NCBI RefSeq assembly: GCF_001274725.1
Contig: NZ_LGUF01000007.1
Location: forward strand, 1,991,629-2,055,628
Direction: 5' to 3'
DNA from: Sporosarcina globispora
GTDB taxonomy: Bacteria; Bacillota; Bacilli; Bacillales; Cytobacillaceae
Length of the DNA stretch: 64,000 bases
This document shows, in pieces, positions 1-8,979 of the stretch (the stretch's first letter is position 1; every line of letters starts with the position of its first letter). The translations under genes were made by a program, and so were the position numbers. Under the pieces are notes generated by a model that ran no database searches, was not told the DNA's origin, and saw only the letters and a list, made by a program, of their open reading frames with translations.

Positions 1-180
1 GTCCTTGAATATGCCCACGAACATGGTTTCCATCATGCCGAAATCGACCGCATGGGCATTCCTGATAAATTTATTGAGCATGGCAGTGTAAAAGAACTCT
101 TAGAGGAAATCGGGATGACAACAGAAGATGTTGTTGAGAGAATGGGCAAAATGGCAAGAAAAAAACAAAAAAGGGCTTAA
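1..180 (+). CDS. dxs: 1-deoxy-D-xylulose-5-phosphate synthase, C-terminal end (partial)
   Basis: The window opens inside a reading frame that continues to a TAA at 178-180, giving 59 residues. The segment has the usual end of the DXS transketolase C-terminal domain ([17 protein letters not shown], then a Lys/Arg-rich tail). DXS condenses pyruvate and glyceraldehyde-3-phosphate to DXP, the first step of the MEP isoprenoid pathway, in the cytosol. Three bases separate it from the TlyA-like gene, so the two are probably co-transcribed, as in the Bacillus dxs-yqxC order. The start and the thiamine-binding part lie outside the window. Recognition rests on this short tail plus synteny. Confidence 0.85.
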   Translation, partial: VLEYAHEHGFHHAEIDRMGIPDKFIEHGSVKELLEEIGMTTEDVVERMGKMARKKQKRA

Positions 181-183
181 AGA

Positions 184-1029
184 ATGAAGACAAAGAAAGA
201 ACGATTAGACGTTTTATTAGTTGAAAGAGGCCTTGCTGAAACAAGAGAAAAAGCGAAAAGGGCCGTTATGGCCGGCCTGGTCTACAGCAATGAAAGCCGG
301 CTTGATAAACCAGGCGAGAAAGTCAGTGCAGACATTCCTCTTACTATAAAGGGGAAAGTCATGCCTTATGTCAGCCGAGGAGGACTGAAGCTTGAGAAAG
401 CATTAAAGGTTTTTGATTTAAATATCGAAGGCAAAATCCTGCTTGATATTGGATCCTCAACAGGGGGATTTACAGATTGTGCCCTGCAGAATGGCGCCAA
501 AATGTCATATGCTCTGGATGTCGGATACAATCAGCTTGCCTGGAAATTAAGGCAGGATGAACGGGTGGTTGTAATGGAAAGGACCAATTTCCGGTATGTA
601 ACTTCGGCAGACCTCTCTGCCGGTATGCCTGATTTTGCATCAATAGATGTTTCTTTCATCTCTCTAAAGCTTATATTGCCTGTATTAAAAACGCTGCTGG
701 TTCCCGGCAGTGACACAGTTGCGTTAGTGAAACCGCAGTTTGAAGCCGGAAGAGAACAGGTTGGGAAGAAGGGGATTGTCAGAGACCCTAAAGTACATGC
801 AGCCGTGATCGAAAAAATTATCGAATTTGCCCTGGGCCTTGGGTTTGATGTCAAAGACGTATCCTATTCACCTATTACAGGCGGAGACGGCAACATAGAA
901 TTTCTCCTGCATCTATACTGGTCAGGCAGCAAAGAAGAAGGAGAAAACCTTCTTAAACTCCAGGCTGATGAGGTTGTAAAAGAAGCCCATACTGAACTGA
1001 AGACAAAGCAGGATAAAGAAGAGGAATAG
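184..1029 (+). CDS. yqxC: TlyA-family (YqxC) S4-domain RNA methyltransferase/hemolysin-like protein
   Basis: This 281-residue protein starts with an S4 RNA-binding domain (about residues 6-66, from KKERLDVLLVERGLA) and continues with an FtsJ-like SAM-dependent methyltransferase fold (LLDIGSSTGGFTDCAL is the SAM-binding motif I, about residues 86-101). TlyA proteins 2'-O-methylate rRNA in actinobacteria. The Bacillus members are assumed to act on rRNA too, but the substrate is unproven. The ATG lies directly behind dxs, so translation is probably coupled. A strong terminator overlaps its 3' end. The acidic and basic tail after residue 250 is low complexity. Confidence 0.9.
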   Translation: MKTKKERLDVLLVERGLAETREKAKRAVMAGLVYSNESRLDKPGEKVSADIPLTIKGKVMPYVSRGGLKLEKALKVFDLNIEGKILLDIGSSTGGFTDCALQNGAKMSYALDVGYNQLAWKLRQDERVVVMERTNFRYVTSADLSAGMPDFASIDVSFISLKLILPVLKTLLVPGSDTVALVKPQFEAGREQVGKKGIVRDPKVHAAVIEKIIEFALGLGFDVKDVSYSPITGGDGNIEFLLHLYWSGSKEEGENLLKLQADEVVKEAHTELKTKQDKEEE

Positions 1030-1050
1030 GCTTATGCCTGTTCCTTTTTT
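1023..1050 (+). terminator. Rho-independent terminator of dxs-yqxC
   Basis: A 9-bp stem (GGAATAGGC with GCCTGTTCC, one G-T pair), a 4-base loop and six T residues. It overlaps the stop codon of the methyltransferase gene and would end the upstream operon, leaving ahrC under its own promoter. Confidence 0.85.
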
Positions 1051-1149
1051 AAAGGAAATTTGTCGACTTTGAACGAATAATAATAAATAATATACGGGAA
1101 AAATTGTACTTTATTGAGAAAATCAGCTAACATTAGAGTACAATACACT

Positions 1150-1361
1150 TAAAGTGCGTGTTCAAATAGGAGTATGAAAAGGACCGAGAAGATCTAGGCC
1201 GCAAAGTTTTGAGTACCGGAACGTATGTAATTAATACTTGAGAAACGTAAAAGCGGAGCCAACGAAGATATTCGATGTGTCATGTTCACCGGACTTTTTG
1301 AACATCCTCTTAAATTAATTTTTCTGCCGGCTGTCAAGCGGCTGATCATAGAGGTGAAAAA
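1150..1361 (+). ncRNA. candidate structured leader of ahrC-recN
   Basis: The gap between the upstream terminator and ahrC is 311 bp, far longer than a promoter needs. It holds nested pairings: GGC-CGC (1197-1202) with GCG-(GA)-GCC (1253-1260), TTTT (about 1207-1210) with AAAA around 1250, and ACG/CGT inside that. A perfect 7-bp hairpin ATGTTCA/TGAACAT follows at 1282-1305 with a 10-base loop. A weak promoter (TTGAGA 1114, 19 bp, TACAAT 1139) could start the transcript. I cannot match it to a known riboswitch. A structured RNA element is an inference from base pairing only. Confidence 0.35.
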
Positions 1362-1811
1362 ATGAATAAAGGACAAAGACATATAAAGATACGCGAAATT
1401 ATTACAAATAATGATATTGAAACACAGGACGATCTGGTGGATGAATTGAAAAATGCCGGGTTTAATGTTACCCAGGCAACTGTCTCAAGAGATATTAAAG
1501 AGCTTCACCTGGTAAAAGTTCCATTAATGGATGGAAGGTACAAATACAGCCTTCCGGCAGATCAGCGTTTCAACCCTCTGCAAAAGCTGAAAAGAAATTT
1601 GATGGATGCCTTTGTTAGAGTGGATACAGCAGGTCATCTCCTTGTAATGAAAACTCTCCCTGGCAATGCCATGGCGATTGGAGCACTTATTGATAATCTT
1701 GACTGGGAAGAGATCCTGGGTACTATCTGCGGTGATGACACATGCCTGATCATATGTAAAACACCCGAAGATACAGAAGCCATTTCAAACCGTTTTCTTG
1801 AAATGCTTTAG
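1362..1811 (+). CDS. ahrC: arginine repressor/activator AhrC (ArgR)
   Basis: A 149-residue protein of normal ArgR length. Residues 1-70 form the winged-helix DNA-binding domain, with the ArgR signature [18 protein letters not shown] around residues 37-54. Residues 80-149 form the arginine-binding hexamerisation domain, including [13 protein letters not shown] near residue 126. With arginine bound, AhrC represses arginine biosynthesis and activates catabolic genes in Bacillus. The ATG follows GAGGTGAAAAA. It is followed 58 bp later by recN, the standard ahrC-recN pair. Confidence 0.96.
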   Translation: MNKGQRHIKIREIITNNDIETQDDLVDELKNAGFNVTQATVSRDIKELHLVKVPLMDGRYKYSLPADQRFNPLQKLKRNLMDAFVRVDTAGHLLVMKTLPGNAMAIGALIDNLDWEEILGTICGDDTCLIICKTPEDTEAISNRFLEML

Positions 1812-1869
1812 GATATTGAACACATACTTCAATACTTTTCAACAAGCGGTTCTTATGAGGTGATTTTAT

Positions 1870-3552
1870 TTGTTAAACGAAATATCCATCCGAAATTTTG
1901 CTATTATCGAAGCCCTTTCTTTTTCATTTGAAAAGGGCTTAACTGTTTTATCAGGAGAAACTGGCGCAGGGAAGTCCATTATAATCGATGCAATCCATTT
2001 GCTTGTCGGAGGCAGGGGATCTGCAGAATTTGTCCGTCATGGTGAAGATAAGGCTGAAATAGAAGGGCTGTTTATCCTGGATGATCCTAAACACCCTTGC
2101 TATAGCCGGTCTGCTGAATTTGGCATAGAGATCGAAGATGGGATGATAGTTCTCCGCAGGGATATATCAAAGTCTGGAAAAAGCGTCTGCAGAGTGAACG
2201 GGAAACTTGTGACAATTTCTGTGTTAAGAGAAATCGGAAGTTCACTTATAGATATACACGGTCAGCACGAACATCAGGAATTAATGGATGAAACCTTCCA
2301 TCTTCCTCTTCTCGATCAATTTGGAGGACCAAAAATTTCCTCTGCTTTAACGGAATACCAGGATATCTATAGGCAATATGAAATCACTCTGAAAAAGCTT
2401 AAGAATTTAAGTGAAAATGAACAGCAAATGGCACACAGGCTGGATTTAATACAGTTTCAGCTGGATGAAATTCAGTCCGCACAGCTGAAATTGAATGAAG
2501 ATGAAGAGCTGATAGAAGAAAAGAGAAAATTATCCAATTATGAACGTATTTTTGATTCTCTCCAGTCAGGATATAATGCACTTCAAGGAGAACAAAAAGG
2601 GCTGGATTGGATAGGAATGGTTATGGGCCATATGAATGATGCCGCTGAACTGGACCCGGCCTATAAAGAAATAGCAGAGAATGTGGCCAATAGCTTTTAT
2701 CTGCTTGAGGATGCAGCCAGGTCACTCCGCAATGAAATGGACTTTATGGAATATGACCCTCAAAGGCTTAATGAGATAGAAAGCAGACTAAATGAGATTA
2801 ATGGGCTAAAAAGAAAATATGGGAAAACAGTGGAAGAAGTACTGGAATACGCCGCAAAGATAGAAGAAGAAATTGAAACCCTGCAAAATAAAGAAACCCA
2901 TATTGACAATCTGCAAAAGGAAGTTGCTGCCCTGAAAAAAGACCTTCTGGTTGAAGGTGAAGAATTGAGCCAGCTGCGAAGGAAATCTGCACTTAAGCTT
3001 ACGAAGTTAATTCACAAAGAGCTTAAGGAATTATATATGGAAAAGACAGTTTTCGAAGTCAGATTTTTTTCTGATCCCGAAGTCTTCCTGAAGAATGGAA
3101 TTGACAGGGTGGAGTTCTATATTTCCACAAATCCGGGAGAACCGCTCAAGCCCCTGTCTAAAATTGCATCAGGCGGGGAATTGTCCCGAATCATGCTTGC
3201 GTTAAAAAGCATATTTTCTAAACACCAAGGTGTCACAAGTATTATCTTTGATGAAGTAGACACAGGCGTGAGCGGCAGGGCCGCGCAAGCCATCGCGGAA
3301 AAAATACATCATGTATCCGTGGATTCACAGGTGCTGTGCATCTCTCATCTGCCACAGGTTGCAGCCATGGCGGACACTCATTTATTTATTGCTAAAAATA
3401 CAAAAGATGGCCGAACCAAAACAACAGTAAAACCGCTGACTGAGGATGAAAAAATCAAAGAAATCGGCCGCATGATTTCCGGTGTGGAAATCACAGATTT
3501 AACAAAAGAACATGCAAAAGAGCTGCTGCAGCTTGCTAATCAGCTAAAGTAA
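1870..3552 (+). CDS. recN: DNA repair protein RecN (TTG start)
   Basis: A 560-residue SMC-like ATPase with Walker A GETGAGKS at residues 29-36, long coiled-coil arms (about 155-365), and the ABC signature plus Walker B region (LSKIASGGELSRIMLALK, then SIIFDEVDTGVSG) near residues 430-465. RecN gathers at double-strand breaks and tethers DNA ends for RecA repair. The start is TTG at 1870, chosen because ATGAGGTG sits just upstream and the residues MLNEISIRNFAIIE match the family N-terminus. It is slightly shorter than B. subtilis RecN (about 576 residues), mostly within the coiled coil. Confidence 0.96.
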   Translation: MLNEISIRNFAIIEALSFSFEKGLTVLSGETGAGKSIIIDAIHLLVGGRGSAEFVRHGEDKAEIEGLFILDDPKHPCYSRSAEFGIEIEDGMIVLRRDISKSGKSVCRVNGKLVTISVLREIGSSLIDIHGQHEHQELMDETFHLPLLDQFGGPKISSALTEYQDIYRQYEITLKKLKNLSENEQQMAHRLDLIQFQLDEIQSAQLKLNEDEELIEEKRKLSNYERIFDSLQSGYNALQGEQKGLDWIGMVMGHMNDAAELDPAYKEIAENVANSFYLLEDAARSLRNEMDFMEYDPQRLNEIESRLNEINGLKRKYGKTVEEVLEYAAKIEEEIETLQNKETHIDNLQKEVAALKKDLLVEGEELSQLRRKSALKLTKLIHKELKELYMEKTVFEVRFFSDPEVFLKNGIDRVEFYISTNPGEPLKPLSKIASGGELSRIMLALKSIFSKHQGVTSIIFDEVDTGVSGRAAQAIAEKIHHVSVDSQVLCISHLPQVAAMADTHLFIAKNTKDGRTKTTVKPLTEDEKIKEIGRMISGVEITDLTKEHAKELLQLANQLK

Positions 3553-3612
3553 TTTTAGTCAATTTTTAAGCCCCGTAAACAACAGTAGCGCAATTCTATC
3601 TAATACCATGAA

Positions 3613-3641
3613 AAGCTATCCAAAGCAGGATAGCTTTTTTT
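3613..3641 (+). terminator. terminator after recN
   Basis: A 9-bp perfect stem (AAGCTATCC with GGATAGCTT), a 6-base loop and a T run. It closes the ahrC-recN transcript. Confidence 0.9.
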
Positions 3642-3735
3642 ATGTTAATGGCTGTTATAAATGCCTTCGATGCAGGCAAAATTAAAGATGTAGCCATTTA
3701 ACGTGGATGGACTAGAAGCGAGGAGAGTGAAAAAT

Positions 3736-5025
3736 TTGACATATGATGTTTTACGCAAAATAATTGGTGGAATTCTCCTTGTTTCATTAATTGCTTTAGG
3801 TTTTTCCAAGCCTGTTCAGGAGTATTTGCAAATACCTGCAAATATTACTCTTTTTGAAGGGCAGCAGCTGGATATTGCAAAGGCAGAAGCAGTGTCGGCA
3901 GGACTGTCCATAGATAATACAAGTGTTTCCATTAAGGAAGATAACCATTCGATTTCGCTTCGTGCAAAAGAAAATGGAAAAAATGAAATGTTTCTTGAGC
4001 TTGCAGGCTTTCCGATAAAGAAGGTTGATGTTAACGTTTTAAAAGATTTTAAAGTAATTCCAGGAGGCCAATCGATTGGGGTTAAACTGAATACAGTAGG
4101 CGTGTTAGTAGTTGGGCACCATCAGGTTAATACGGCTGAAGGAAAAGCATCGCCAGGCGAAACGGCCGGCATAAAAATTGGAGATATTATTACTGAAATC
4201 AATGGAAAGAAAATTGAAAAGATGTCGGATGTTGCTCCCTTTGTTCAAGAAGCAGGCAAAAGCGGCAATCCGCTTCAAATCATCGTAAGCCGTGAAAGTG
4301 GAAAGGTAAAAACTGAGCTGACTCCCCTGAAAGAAAAAGGGGAAGAAACCTATAAGCTTGGGTTATATATTCGTGACTCTGCAGCAGGCATTGGCACGAT
4401 GACTTTCTACCACCCGGAATCAAAAAAATATGGAGCGCTCGGCCATGTTATTTCCGATATGGATACAAAGAAGCCAATTGTAGTTGAAGACGGACAAATT
4501 GTCAGATCGACTGTTACTTCGATTGAAAAGGGAAGCAATGGGAATCCCGGCGAAAAACTTGCACGATTTTCCTCAGACAAAGAAATAATCGGGAATATTG
4601 TCAGGAATAGCCCTTTCGGAATTTTTGGGGAGTTAAACAGGGATATGAAAAATGGAATTTTTGACAAACCCATGCCAATAGCCTTATCCCATCAGGTAAA
4701 AGAGGGAGCTGCCCAAATTTTAACTGTGGTCGATAATGATGAAGTTCAATTGTTCGATATTGAAATTGTCAGCACGATTCCACAGAAGTTTCCTGCAACC
4801 AAAGGGATGGTCATAAAAGTGACGGATCAGAAGCTCCTTGATAAAACAGGCGGAATTGTCCAGGGAATGAGCGGAAGCCCAATTATACAGGATGGCAAGA
4901 TTATTGGAGCGGTAACACATGTATTTGTTAATGACCCTACTTCAGGATATGGTGTCCATATAGAATGGATGCTAAATGAAGCAGGCATCGATATTTATGA
5001 AAAAACTGAAGAAAAAGCATCCTAA
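3736..5025 (+). CDS. spoIVB: SpoIVB serine peptidase, stage IV sporulation (TTG start preferred)
   Basis: SpoIVB is made in the forespore and secreted into the intermembrane space, where it cleaves SpoIVFA and so triggers SpoIVFB processing of pro-sigma-K. The protein has an N-terminal membrane anchor ([16 protein letters not shown]), a PDZ domain (about residues 95-195, [21 protein letters not shown]), and an SA-type serine peptidase domain with the catalytic serine in VQGMSGSPI and a conserved His in LGHVISD. An in-frame GTG exists at 3703, but TTG at 3736 is better spaced from CGAGGAGA and gives a family-like N-terminus (429 residues; B. subtilis about 426). It sits between recN and spo0A as in other Bacillus. 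Confidence 0.94.
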   Translation: MTYDVLRKIIGGILLVSLIALGFSKPVQEYLQIPANITLFEGQQLDIAKAEAVSAGLSIDNTSVSIKEDNHSISLRAKENGKNEMFLELAGFPIKKVDVNVLKDFKVIPGGQSIGVKLNTVGVLVVGHHQVNTAEGKASPGETAGIKIGDIITEINGKKIEKMSDVAPFVQEAGKSGNPLQIIVSRESGKVKTELTPLKEKGEETYKLGLYIRDSAAGIGTMTFYHPESKKYGALGHVISDMDTKKPIVVEDGQIVRSTVTSIEKGSNGNPGEKLARFSSDKEIIGNIVRNSPFGIFGELNRDMKNGIFDKPMPIALSHQVKEGAAQILTVVDNDEVQLFDIEIVSTIPQKFPATKGMVIKVTDQKLLDKTGGIVQGMSGSPIIQDGKIIGAVTHVFVNDPTSGYGVHIEWMLNEAGIDIYEKTEEKAS

Positions 5026-5045
5026 TATTGAACTGGATCAAATTT

Positions 5046-5072
5046 AAAAGGCGGGGAAATCCCGTCTTTTTT
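5046..5072 (+). terminator. terminator after spoIVB
   Basis: The hairpin AAAAGGCGGG/CCCGTCTTTT with a short loop runs into a T run. It isolates spo0A from read-through. Confidence 0.8.
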
Positions 5073-5219
5073 CTTTCTTTATGTTAAAATGAGAATGTTT
5101 AAAGATTTTTCGACAAAGGTACACGATTTGTAAAGAGTGTGACGAAATCGGTCGAAAACAGGAGAAAACAAAAGAAAAAATGAGGTTTGGCTGGTTTTTT
5201 AAGAAAATTTCAAAAAAGT

Positions 5220-5246
5220 AGAGGAATTTTTGTTGCATTGTCGAAT
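5220..5246 (+). promoter_or_regulatory. sigma-H promoter of spo0A with overlapping 0A box
   Basis: AGAGGAATT (5220-5228), 11 bp, then GTCGAAT (5240-5246) fits the sigma-H consensus RNAGGAWWW-N11/12-RNNGAAT exactly. A TGTCGAA 0A box (5239-5245) overlaps the -10, and a reverse-oriented TTCGACA lies near 5108. This matches the known Ps promoter of spo0A, which Spo0A~P itself controls. Confidence 0.85.
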
Positions 5247-5342
5247 TTCTCATTTAGAATAGAAAACAGATATCAAAAAGAGCGTGTTCAACCAAATGAA
5301 CATTCATTAAAGAGACCATAATTGGACCGAGGAGGAAAGTAA

Positions 5343-6131
5343 GTGAAAAAGATAAAAGTTTGTGTTGTGGATGATAATAGGGAACTAGTCGGGCTCTTGG
5401 AGGAATATATATCTTCCCAGGAAGACATGGAAGTTGCCGGTGTTGCGCATAATGGACAGGAATGCCTGGATATTTTAGAGCAGACTCAGCCAGACGTTCT
5501 TGTGCTGGATATCATCATGCCTCACTTGGATGGACTTGCTGTACTCGAAAAAATGAGAGATTTAAATTTAAGCACACTCCCTAATGTGATCATGCTTACT
5601 GCATTTGGCCAGGAAGATGTTACTAAAAAGGCAGTAGATCTGGGAGCTTCTTACTTTATCCTTAAACCATTTGATATGGATAACTTGGCAAGCCATATAC
5701 GTCAGGTCAGCGGGAAAGCAAGCTCATTCCTCCGCAAGCCGGCACCATCTTACCGTCCTCAGGCAGAAGCAAAACCTAAGAATCTGGATGCCAGCATTAC
5801 CAGCATCATCCATGAAATTGGCGTTCCTGCCCATATTAAAGGATACTTATATCTGCGTGAAGCGATTTCAATGGTGTACAATGATATAGAACTTCTCGGT
5901 TCCATTACAAAAGTGCTTTACCCTGATATAGCCAAGAAATTTAATACTACTGCAAGCCGTGTGGAACGGGCAATCCGACATGCAATCGAAGTTGCCTGGA
6001 GCCGCGGTAATATCGATTCCATTTCCTCTCTTTTCGGATATACAGTCAGCATGACAAAAGCAAAGCCTACCAACTCTGAATTCATCGCAATGGTTGCAGA
6101 TAAGCTGCGTCTGGAGCATAAAGCTTCTTGA
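5343..6131 (+). CDS. spo0A: Spo0A, master sporulation response regulator (GTG start)
   Basis: A 262-residue phosphorelay response regulator. The receiver domain (residues 1-120) has the acidic pocket D10/D11 and phosphoacceptor D56 in VLDIIMP, plus K in ILKPFD. After a linker rich in Pro and Ala, the Spo0A-specific DNA-binding domain (about 145-262) carries the recognition helix region [20 protein letters not shown]. It binds TTGTCGAA boxes and commits the cell to sporulation. The GTG start follows GGAGGAAAG; GTG is also used in B. subtilis. It stands alone behind its own sigma-H promoter. Confidence 0.98.
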   Translation: MKKIKVCVVDDNRELVGLLEEYISSQEDMEVAGVAHNGQECLDILEQTQPDVLVLDIIMPHLDGLAVLEKMRDLNLSTLPNVIMLTAFGQEDVTKKAVDLGASYFILKPFDMDNLASHIRQVSGKASSFLRKPAPSYRPQAEAKPKNLDASITSIIHEIGVPAHIKGYLYLREAISMVYNDIELLGSITKVLYPDIAKKFNTTASRVERAIRHAIEVAWSRGNIDSISSLFGYTVSMTKAKPTNSEFIAMVADKLRLEHKAS

Positions 6132-6172
6132 AAGGGTAAGGACTTATAATAAAATCATTGATTCTTATTCTG

Positions 6173-6195
6173 CGCTCCTTATAGGGGCGTTTTTT
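6173..6195 (+). terminator. terminator after spo0A
   Basis: The stem CGCTCC/GGGGCG with loop TTATA is followed by TTTTTT. Confidence 0.8.
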
Positions 6196-6203
6196 ACAGA
6201 AAT

Positions 6204-6241
6204 AAAAAGTTCAGTTTGAAATTTTTCAAACTGAACTTTTT
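6204..6241. terminator. bidirectional terminator between spo0A and the minus-strand yycC-like gene
   Basis: A long A/T-flanked inverted repeat (AAAAAGTTCAGTTTGAAA with its complement) that would terminate either strand. On the minus strand it ends the yqzF/yycC-like transcript. Confidence 0.85.
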
Positions 6242-6244
6242 ATT

Positions 6245-6385
6245 TTACTTCTTTTCTTCTTTCTCAAGCTCCATCATCTTTTGAATCAGGATATGCTGAG
6301 GCATATGCATGATTTGCTCAAGAGGAAGATTTAGTTTTTCGGCAAGCTTTATTGCTGTATCCGGTGATATTTGCAGCGGCTTCAC
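6245..6385 (-). CDS. YycC-like small protein, 46 residues (GTG start)
   Basis: Minus-strand gene read from GTG (6385) with GAGGGAT eight bases upstream to TAA at 6245. The core LKLAEKLN-type helix and LEQIMHMPQHILIQKM match the YycC-like family of Bacillaceae as I recall it. Function unknown. It is an acidic/basic helical protein with a Lys/Glu tail and no membrane segment. It lies 17 bp behind the DUF2627 gene in the same direction, so the two may form a small operon facing spo0A. Confidence 0.7.
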   Translation of the reverse strand: MKPLQISPDTAIKLAEKLNLPLEQIMHMPQHILIQKMMELEKEEKK

Positions 6386-6402
6386 TTTTATCCCTCGCTA
6401 AC

Positions 6403-6639
6403 TTATTTAGTTTTAAATCGTTCCTGAACTTTATTTCTCTTTCGATCACGGTATAGGATAAATCCTGCGATAAAGCCAAGACCTATAATTAAGAACAGCA
6501 ATCCTCCCACAAATTGAAGCCATAAGTATGGAAATGGGCTTTGGAGGACGCCAAAGACCATATCCCTCATTAATTTGATTCCGTAAACGGCTAATATGCC
6601 TGGCAGCAAAAGAATCAATAAAGCAATTAGTCTGATCAT
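6403..6639 (-). CDS. yqzF: DUF2627 small membrane protein (YqzF)
   Basis: A 78-residue protein with two hydrophobic segments (LIALLILLLPGILAVYGI near residues 3-20 and LLFLIIGLGFIAGFILY near 48-64) and a basic C-terminal tail (RDRKRNKVQERFKTK), predicting a two-pass inner-membrane protein with a cytoplasmic tail. This arrangement and its place beside spo0A match YqzF of Bacillus. No function is established. The yycC-like gene follows on the same strand. Confidence 0.8.
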   Translation of the reverse strand: MIRLIALLILLLPGILAVYGIKLMRDMVFGVLQSPFPYLWLQFVGGLLFLIIGLGFIAGFILYRDRKRNKVQERFKTK

Positions 6640-6694
6640 AAATAAATTCCCTTCAATTCAAATACCTACCGAAATCATAAATCATTAAATAAAT

Positions 6695-6722
6695 TTGTCA
6701 AGTGCGGCTGCTATGCTAAAAT
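6695..6722 (+). promoter_or_regulatory. sigma-A promoter of bkdR
   Basis: TTGTCA (6695-6700), 16 bp, TAAAAT (6717-6722). This places transcription start about 65 bases before the ATG at 6794. Confidence 0.6.
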
Positions 6723-6793
6723 AAATTCATGAAGAATGTTGCACAGAATAATATCAGACAGTGCAAGAATTTTCAGTGAAAGCAGGTAAAACA

Positions 6794-8860
6794 ATGCAAA
6801 CAGTGATGATTGTCGGTGCAGGAAAAGGCGGAACAGCCATCCTGAAAATTATTAAAGAAACGGCTGTTTTAGATGTAAAGGCTGTTGTGGATATTGATCC
6901 GGATGCCGCCGGACTTCAGCTTGCTAAAGAAAGCGGTATCCCTGTTGGGCTGGAATGGCGCAGGTTCATGGATCAGAATATAGATATTATTATTGAGGTT
7001 ACCGGAAATGAGAAGGTATTTATCGACATTAGGGAAGCGAGAGGCAAAAATACCGTCCTAATTCCTGGAAGTGTAGCCTTTCTAATCGCAAAACTTCTTG
7101 AAGAAAAGGAAGATCTAATTTCAAAATTCAGAAATGAAACTTATAAGCATGATTTAATTTTTAATTCAACTGATGATGGAATGATTGTAATCAATAAACT
7201 TAATGAGATTACAGTCTTTAATCGCAGTGCGGAGAGAATGACTGGAGTTAAGAGAAAAGATGCTTTAGGAAAAAAAATAAATGAAGTCATTACGGATAGC
7301 ATGCTGCCCAGAGTTATGGAGACAAGGAGATTCGAAGCGAATCAGGAGATGACTTTAGCAAATGGCCTGAAAATCATTACGACAAGAATACCGATGCTCG
7401 GAGAAAATAATGAATTAATGGGTGCCTTTGCGGTTTTTAAGGACATAACAGAAGTAGTCTCGCTTGCGGAAGAAATTACGAATTTGAAAGAGATACAGAC
7501 GATGCTTCAAGCAATTATTCAATCAAGTGACGAAGCCATTTCTGTTGTTGATGAAAATGGTAAGGGAATTCTGATCAATCCAGCATACTCCAGGCTAACA
7601 GGCCTTGAAGAGGAAAAAGTCATCGGGAAGCCTGCCACAGCGGATATTTCCGAAGGTGAAAGTGTACATATGAAAGTGCTTAAAACGAGAAGGGCGATGA
7701 GAGGTGTGGCCATGAGGGTCGGGCCGAAAAGGAAGGATGTTGTAGTAAATGTTGCGCCTGTAATTGTCGATGGAAAGTTAAAAGGAAGTGTGGGTGTTAT
7801 TCACGACGTATCGGAAATTCAAAGTCTGAACCGTGAATTAAGCCGGGCAAGACAGATTATCCGCACATTGGAAGCGAAATATTCATTTGAGGATATTATT
7901 GGAACATCTGAAGAGATGACAATAGCAATCGAACAGGCAAGGCTCGGTGCTAAAACTCCTGCTACTGTTTTGCTTAGAGGAGAATCGGGTACTGGTAAAG
8001 AGTTGTTCGCCCACGCCATACACAATGCCAGTGACAGAAAGTATAACAAGTTTATTAGGGTAAACTGTGCCGCATTATCCGAATCCCTTTTGGAAAGCGA
8101 ATTGTTCGGCTATGAAGAGGGGGCGTTCTCGGGGGCGAAAAGAGGAGGCAAACGGGGATTATTTGAGGAAGCTGATAAAGGCAGTATTTTTCTGGATGAA
8201 ATTGGTGAGCTGACAGCTAATACCCAAGCGAAATTGCTCAGGGTACTTCAAGAACATGAAATTACAAGGGTAGGTGGGACAAAACCCATTTCAATTGATG
8301 TTCGTGTTATTGCTGCGACAAATGTGAATTTAGAAAAAGGAATTGCAAGCGGCACTTTTAGGGAAGACTTATACTATAGGCTGAATCGAATGCCCATACA
8401 TATTCCCTCCTTAAGGCGCAGGAAGGGGGATATTCCCCTTCTTTGCAGCAGGCTTATTCAAAAAATCAATCAGGAATATGGACGGAATGTTGAAGGTGCA
8501 ACAAACCAGGCAGTAAAAAAGCTAATGGCTTATGATTGGCCAGGGAATGTGAGAGAACTTGATAATATTCTCGGCAGAGCCATTATTTTTATGAATTATA
8601 ACGAAACAAAAATAGAGGAACGGCATATTCCGGATTTAATAGATGCCAATAATCCGTCTGCAAGTATTGAACCAAGTGAAGAAGCACTGGATAAAACGCT
8701 TACTCAGCTGGTTGAGCAGTATGAGGCGAAAATGATCAGACAAACGCTTCAAAAGCTGGATGGAAACAAAACCAAGGCAGCGAAGTCGCTTGGACTCTCT
8801 GTCAGAAATCTTTACTATAAATTGGAGAAATATAACATTGCAAAAGATAGCATGCAATAA
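6794..8860 (+). CDS. bkdR: BkdR, sigma-54-dependent activator of the bkd operon
   Basis: A bacterial enhancer-binding protein of 688 residues. It opens with a Rossmann-like region ([15 protein letters not shown], residues 3-17), then two PAS domains (about 110-225 and 240-345), a sigma-54 AAA+ domain with Walker A GESGTGKE, the GAFTGA-type loop GAFSGA and Walker [10 protein letters not shown], and a C-terminal Fis-type HTH ([20 protein letters not shown]). BkdR drives SigL-dependent expression of ptb-bcd-buk-lpdV-bkd in response to branched-chain amino acids. A GTG 33 bases upstream is in frame, but ATG at 6794 gives the family N-terminus. A perfect enhancer palindrome lies just after the gene. 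Confidence 0.94.
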   Translation: MQTVMIVGAGKGGTAILKIIKETAVLDVKAVVDIDPDAAGLQLAKESGIPVGLEWRRFMDQNIDIIIEVTGNEKVFIDIREARGKNTVLIPGSVAFLIAKLLEEKEDLISKFRNETYKHDLIFNSTDDGMIVINKLNEITVFNRSAERMTGVKRKDALGKKINEVITDSMLPRVMETRRFEANQEMTLANGLKIITTRIPMLGENNELMGAFAVFKDITEVVSLAEEITNLKEIQTMLQAIIQSSDEAISVVDENGKGILINPAYSRLTGLEEEKVIGKPATADISEGESVHMKVLKTRRAMRGVAMRVGPKRKDVVVNVAPVIVDGKLKGSVGVIHDVSEIQSLNRELSRARQIIRTLEAKYSFEDIIGTSEEMTIAIEQARLGAKTPATVLLRGESGTGKELFAHAIHNASDRKYNKFIRVNCAALSESLLESELFGYEEGAFSGAKRGGKRGLFEEADKGSIFLDEIGELTANTQAKLLRVLQEHEITRVGGTKPISIDVRVIAATNVNLEKGIASGTFREDLYYRLNRMPIHIPSLRRRKGDIPLLCSRLIQKINQEYGRNVEGATNQAVKKLMAYDWPGNVRELDNILGRAIIFMNYNETKIEERHIPDLIDANNPSASIEPSEEALDKTLTQLVEQYEAKMIRQTLQKLDGNKTKAAKSLGLSVRNLYYKLEKYNIAKDSMQ

Positions 8861-8867
8861 ATTTCAT

Positions 8868-8889
8868 AGTGTGCAAACATATGCACACT
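8868..8889. promoter_or_regulatory. probable BkdR enhancer (UAS)
   Basis: A perfect 8-bp inverted repeat AGTGTGCA - 6 bp - TGCACACT. It is centred about 53 bp upstream of the -24 GG, a usual distance for a bacterial enhancer-binding protein site. Assignment to BkdR is inferred from position. Confidence 0.75.
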
Positions 8890-8928
8890 TTAACATAGTG
8901 AATAAAGCGTTTTCATTGCGTTTTTGAG

Positions 8929-8945
8929 TTGGCACGCTTCTTGCA
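8929..8945 (+). promoter_or_regulatory. sigma-54 (SigL) -24/-12 promoter of the bkd operon
   Basis: TTGGCACGCTTCTTGCA matches the consensus TGGCAC-N5-TTGC, with GG at 8931 and GC at 8943. It lies about 115 bp upstream of the ptb start codon. Confidence 0.92.
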
Positions 8946-8979
8946 AGTATAATAAACGGAAGAACATCAAGAAAAAGGC

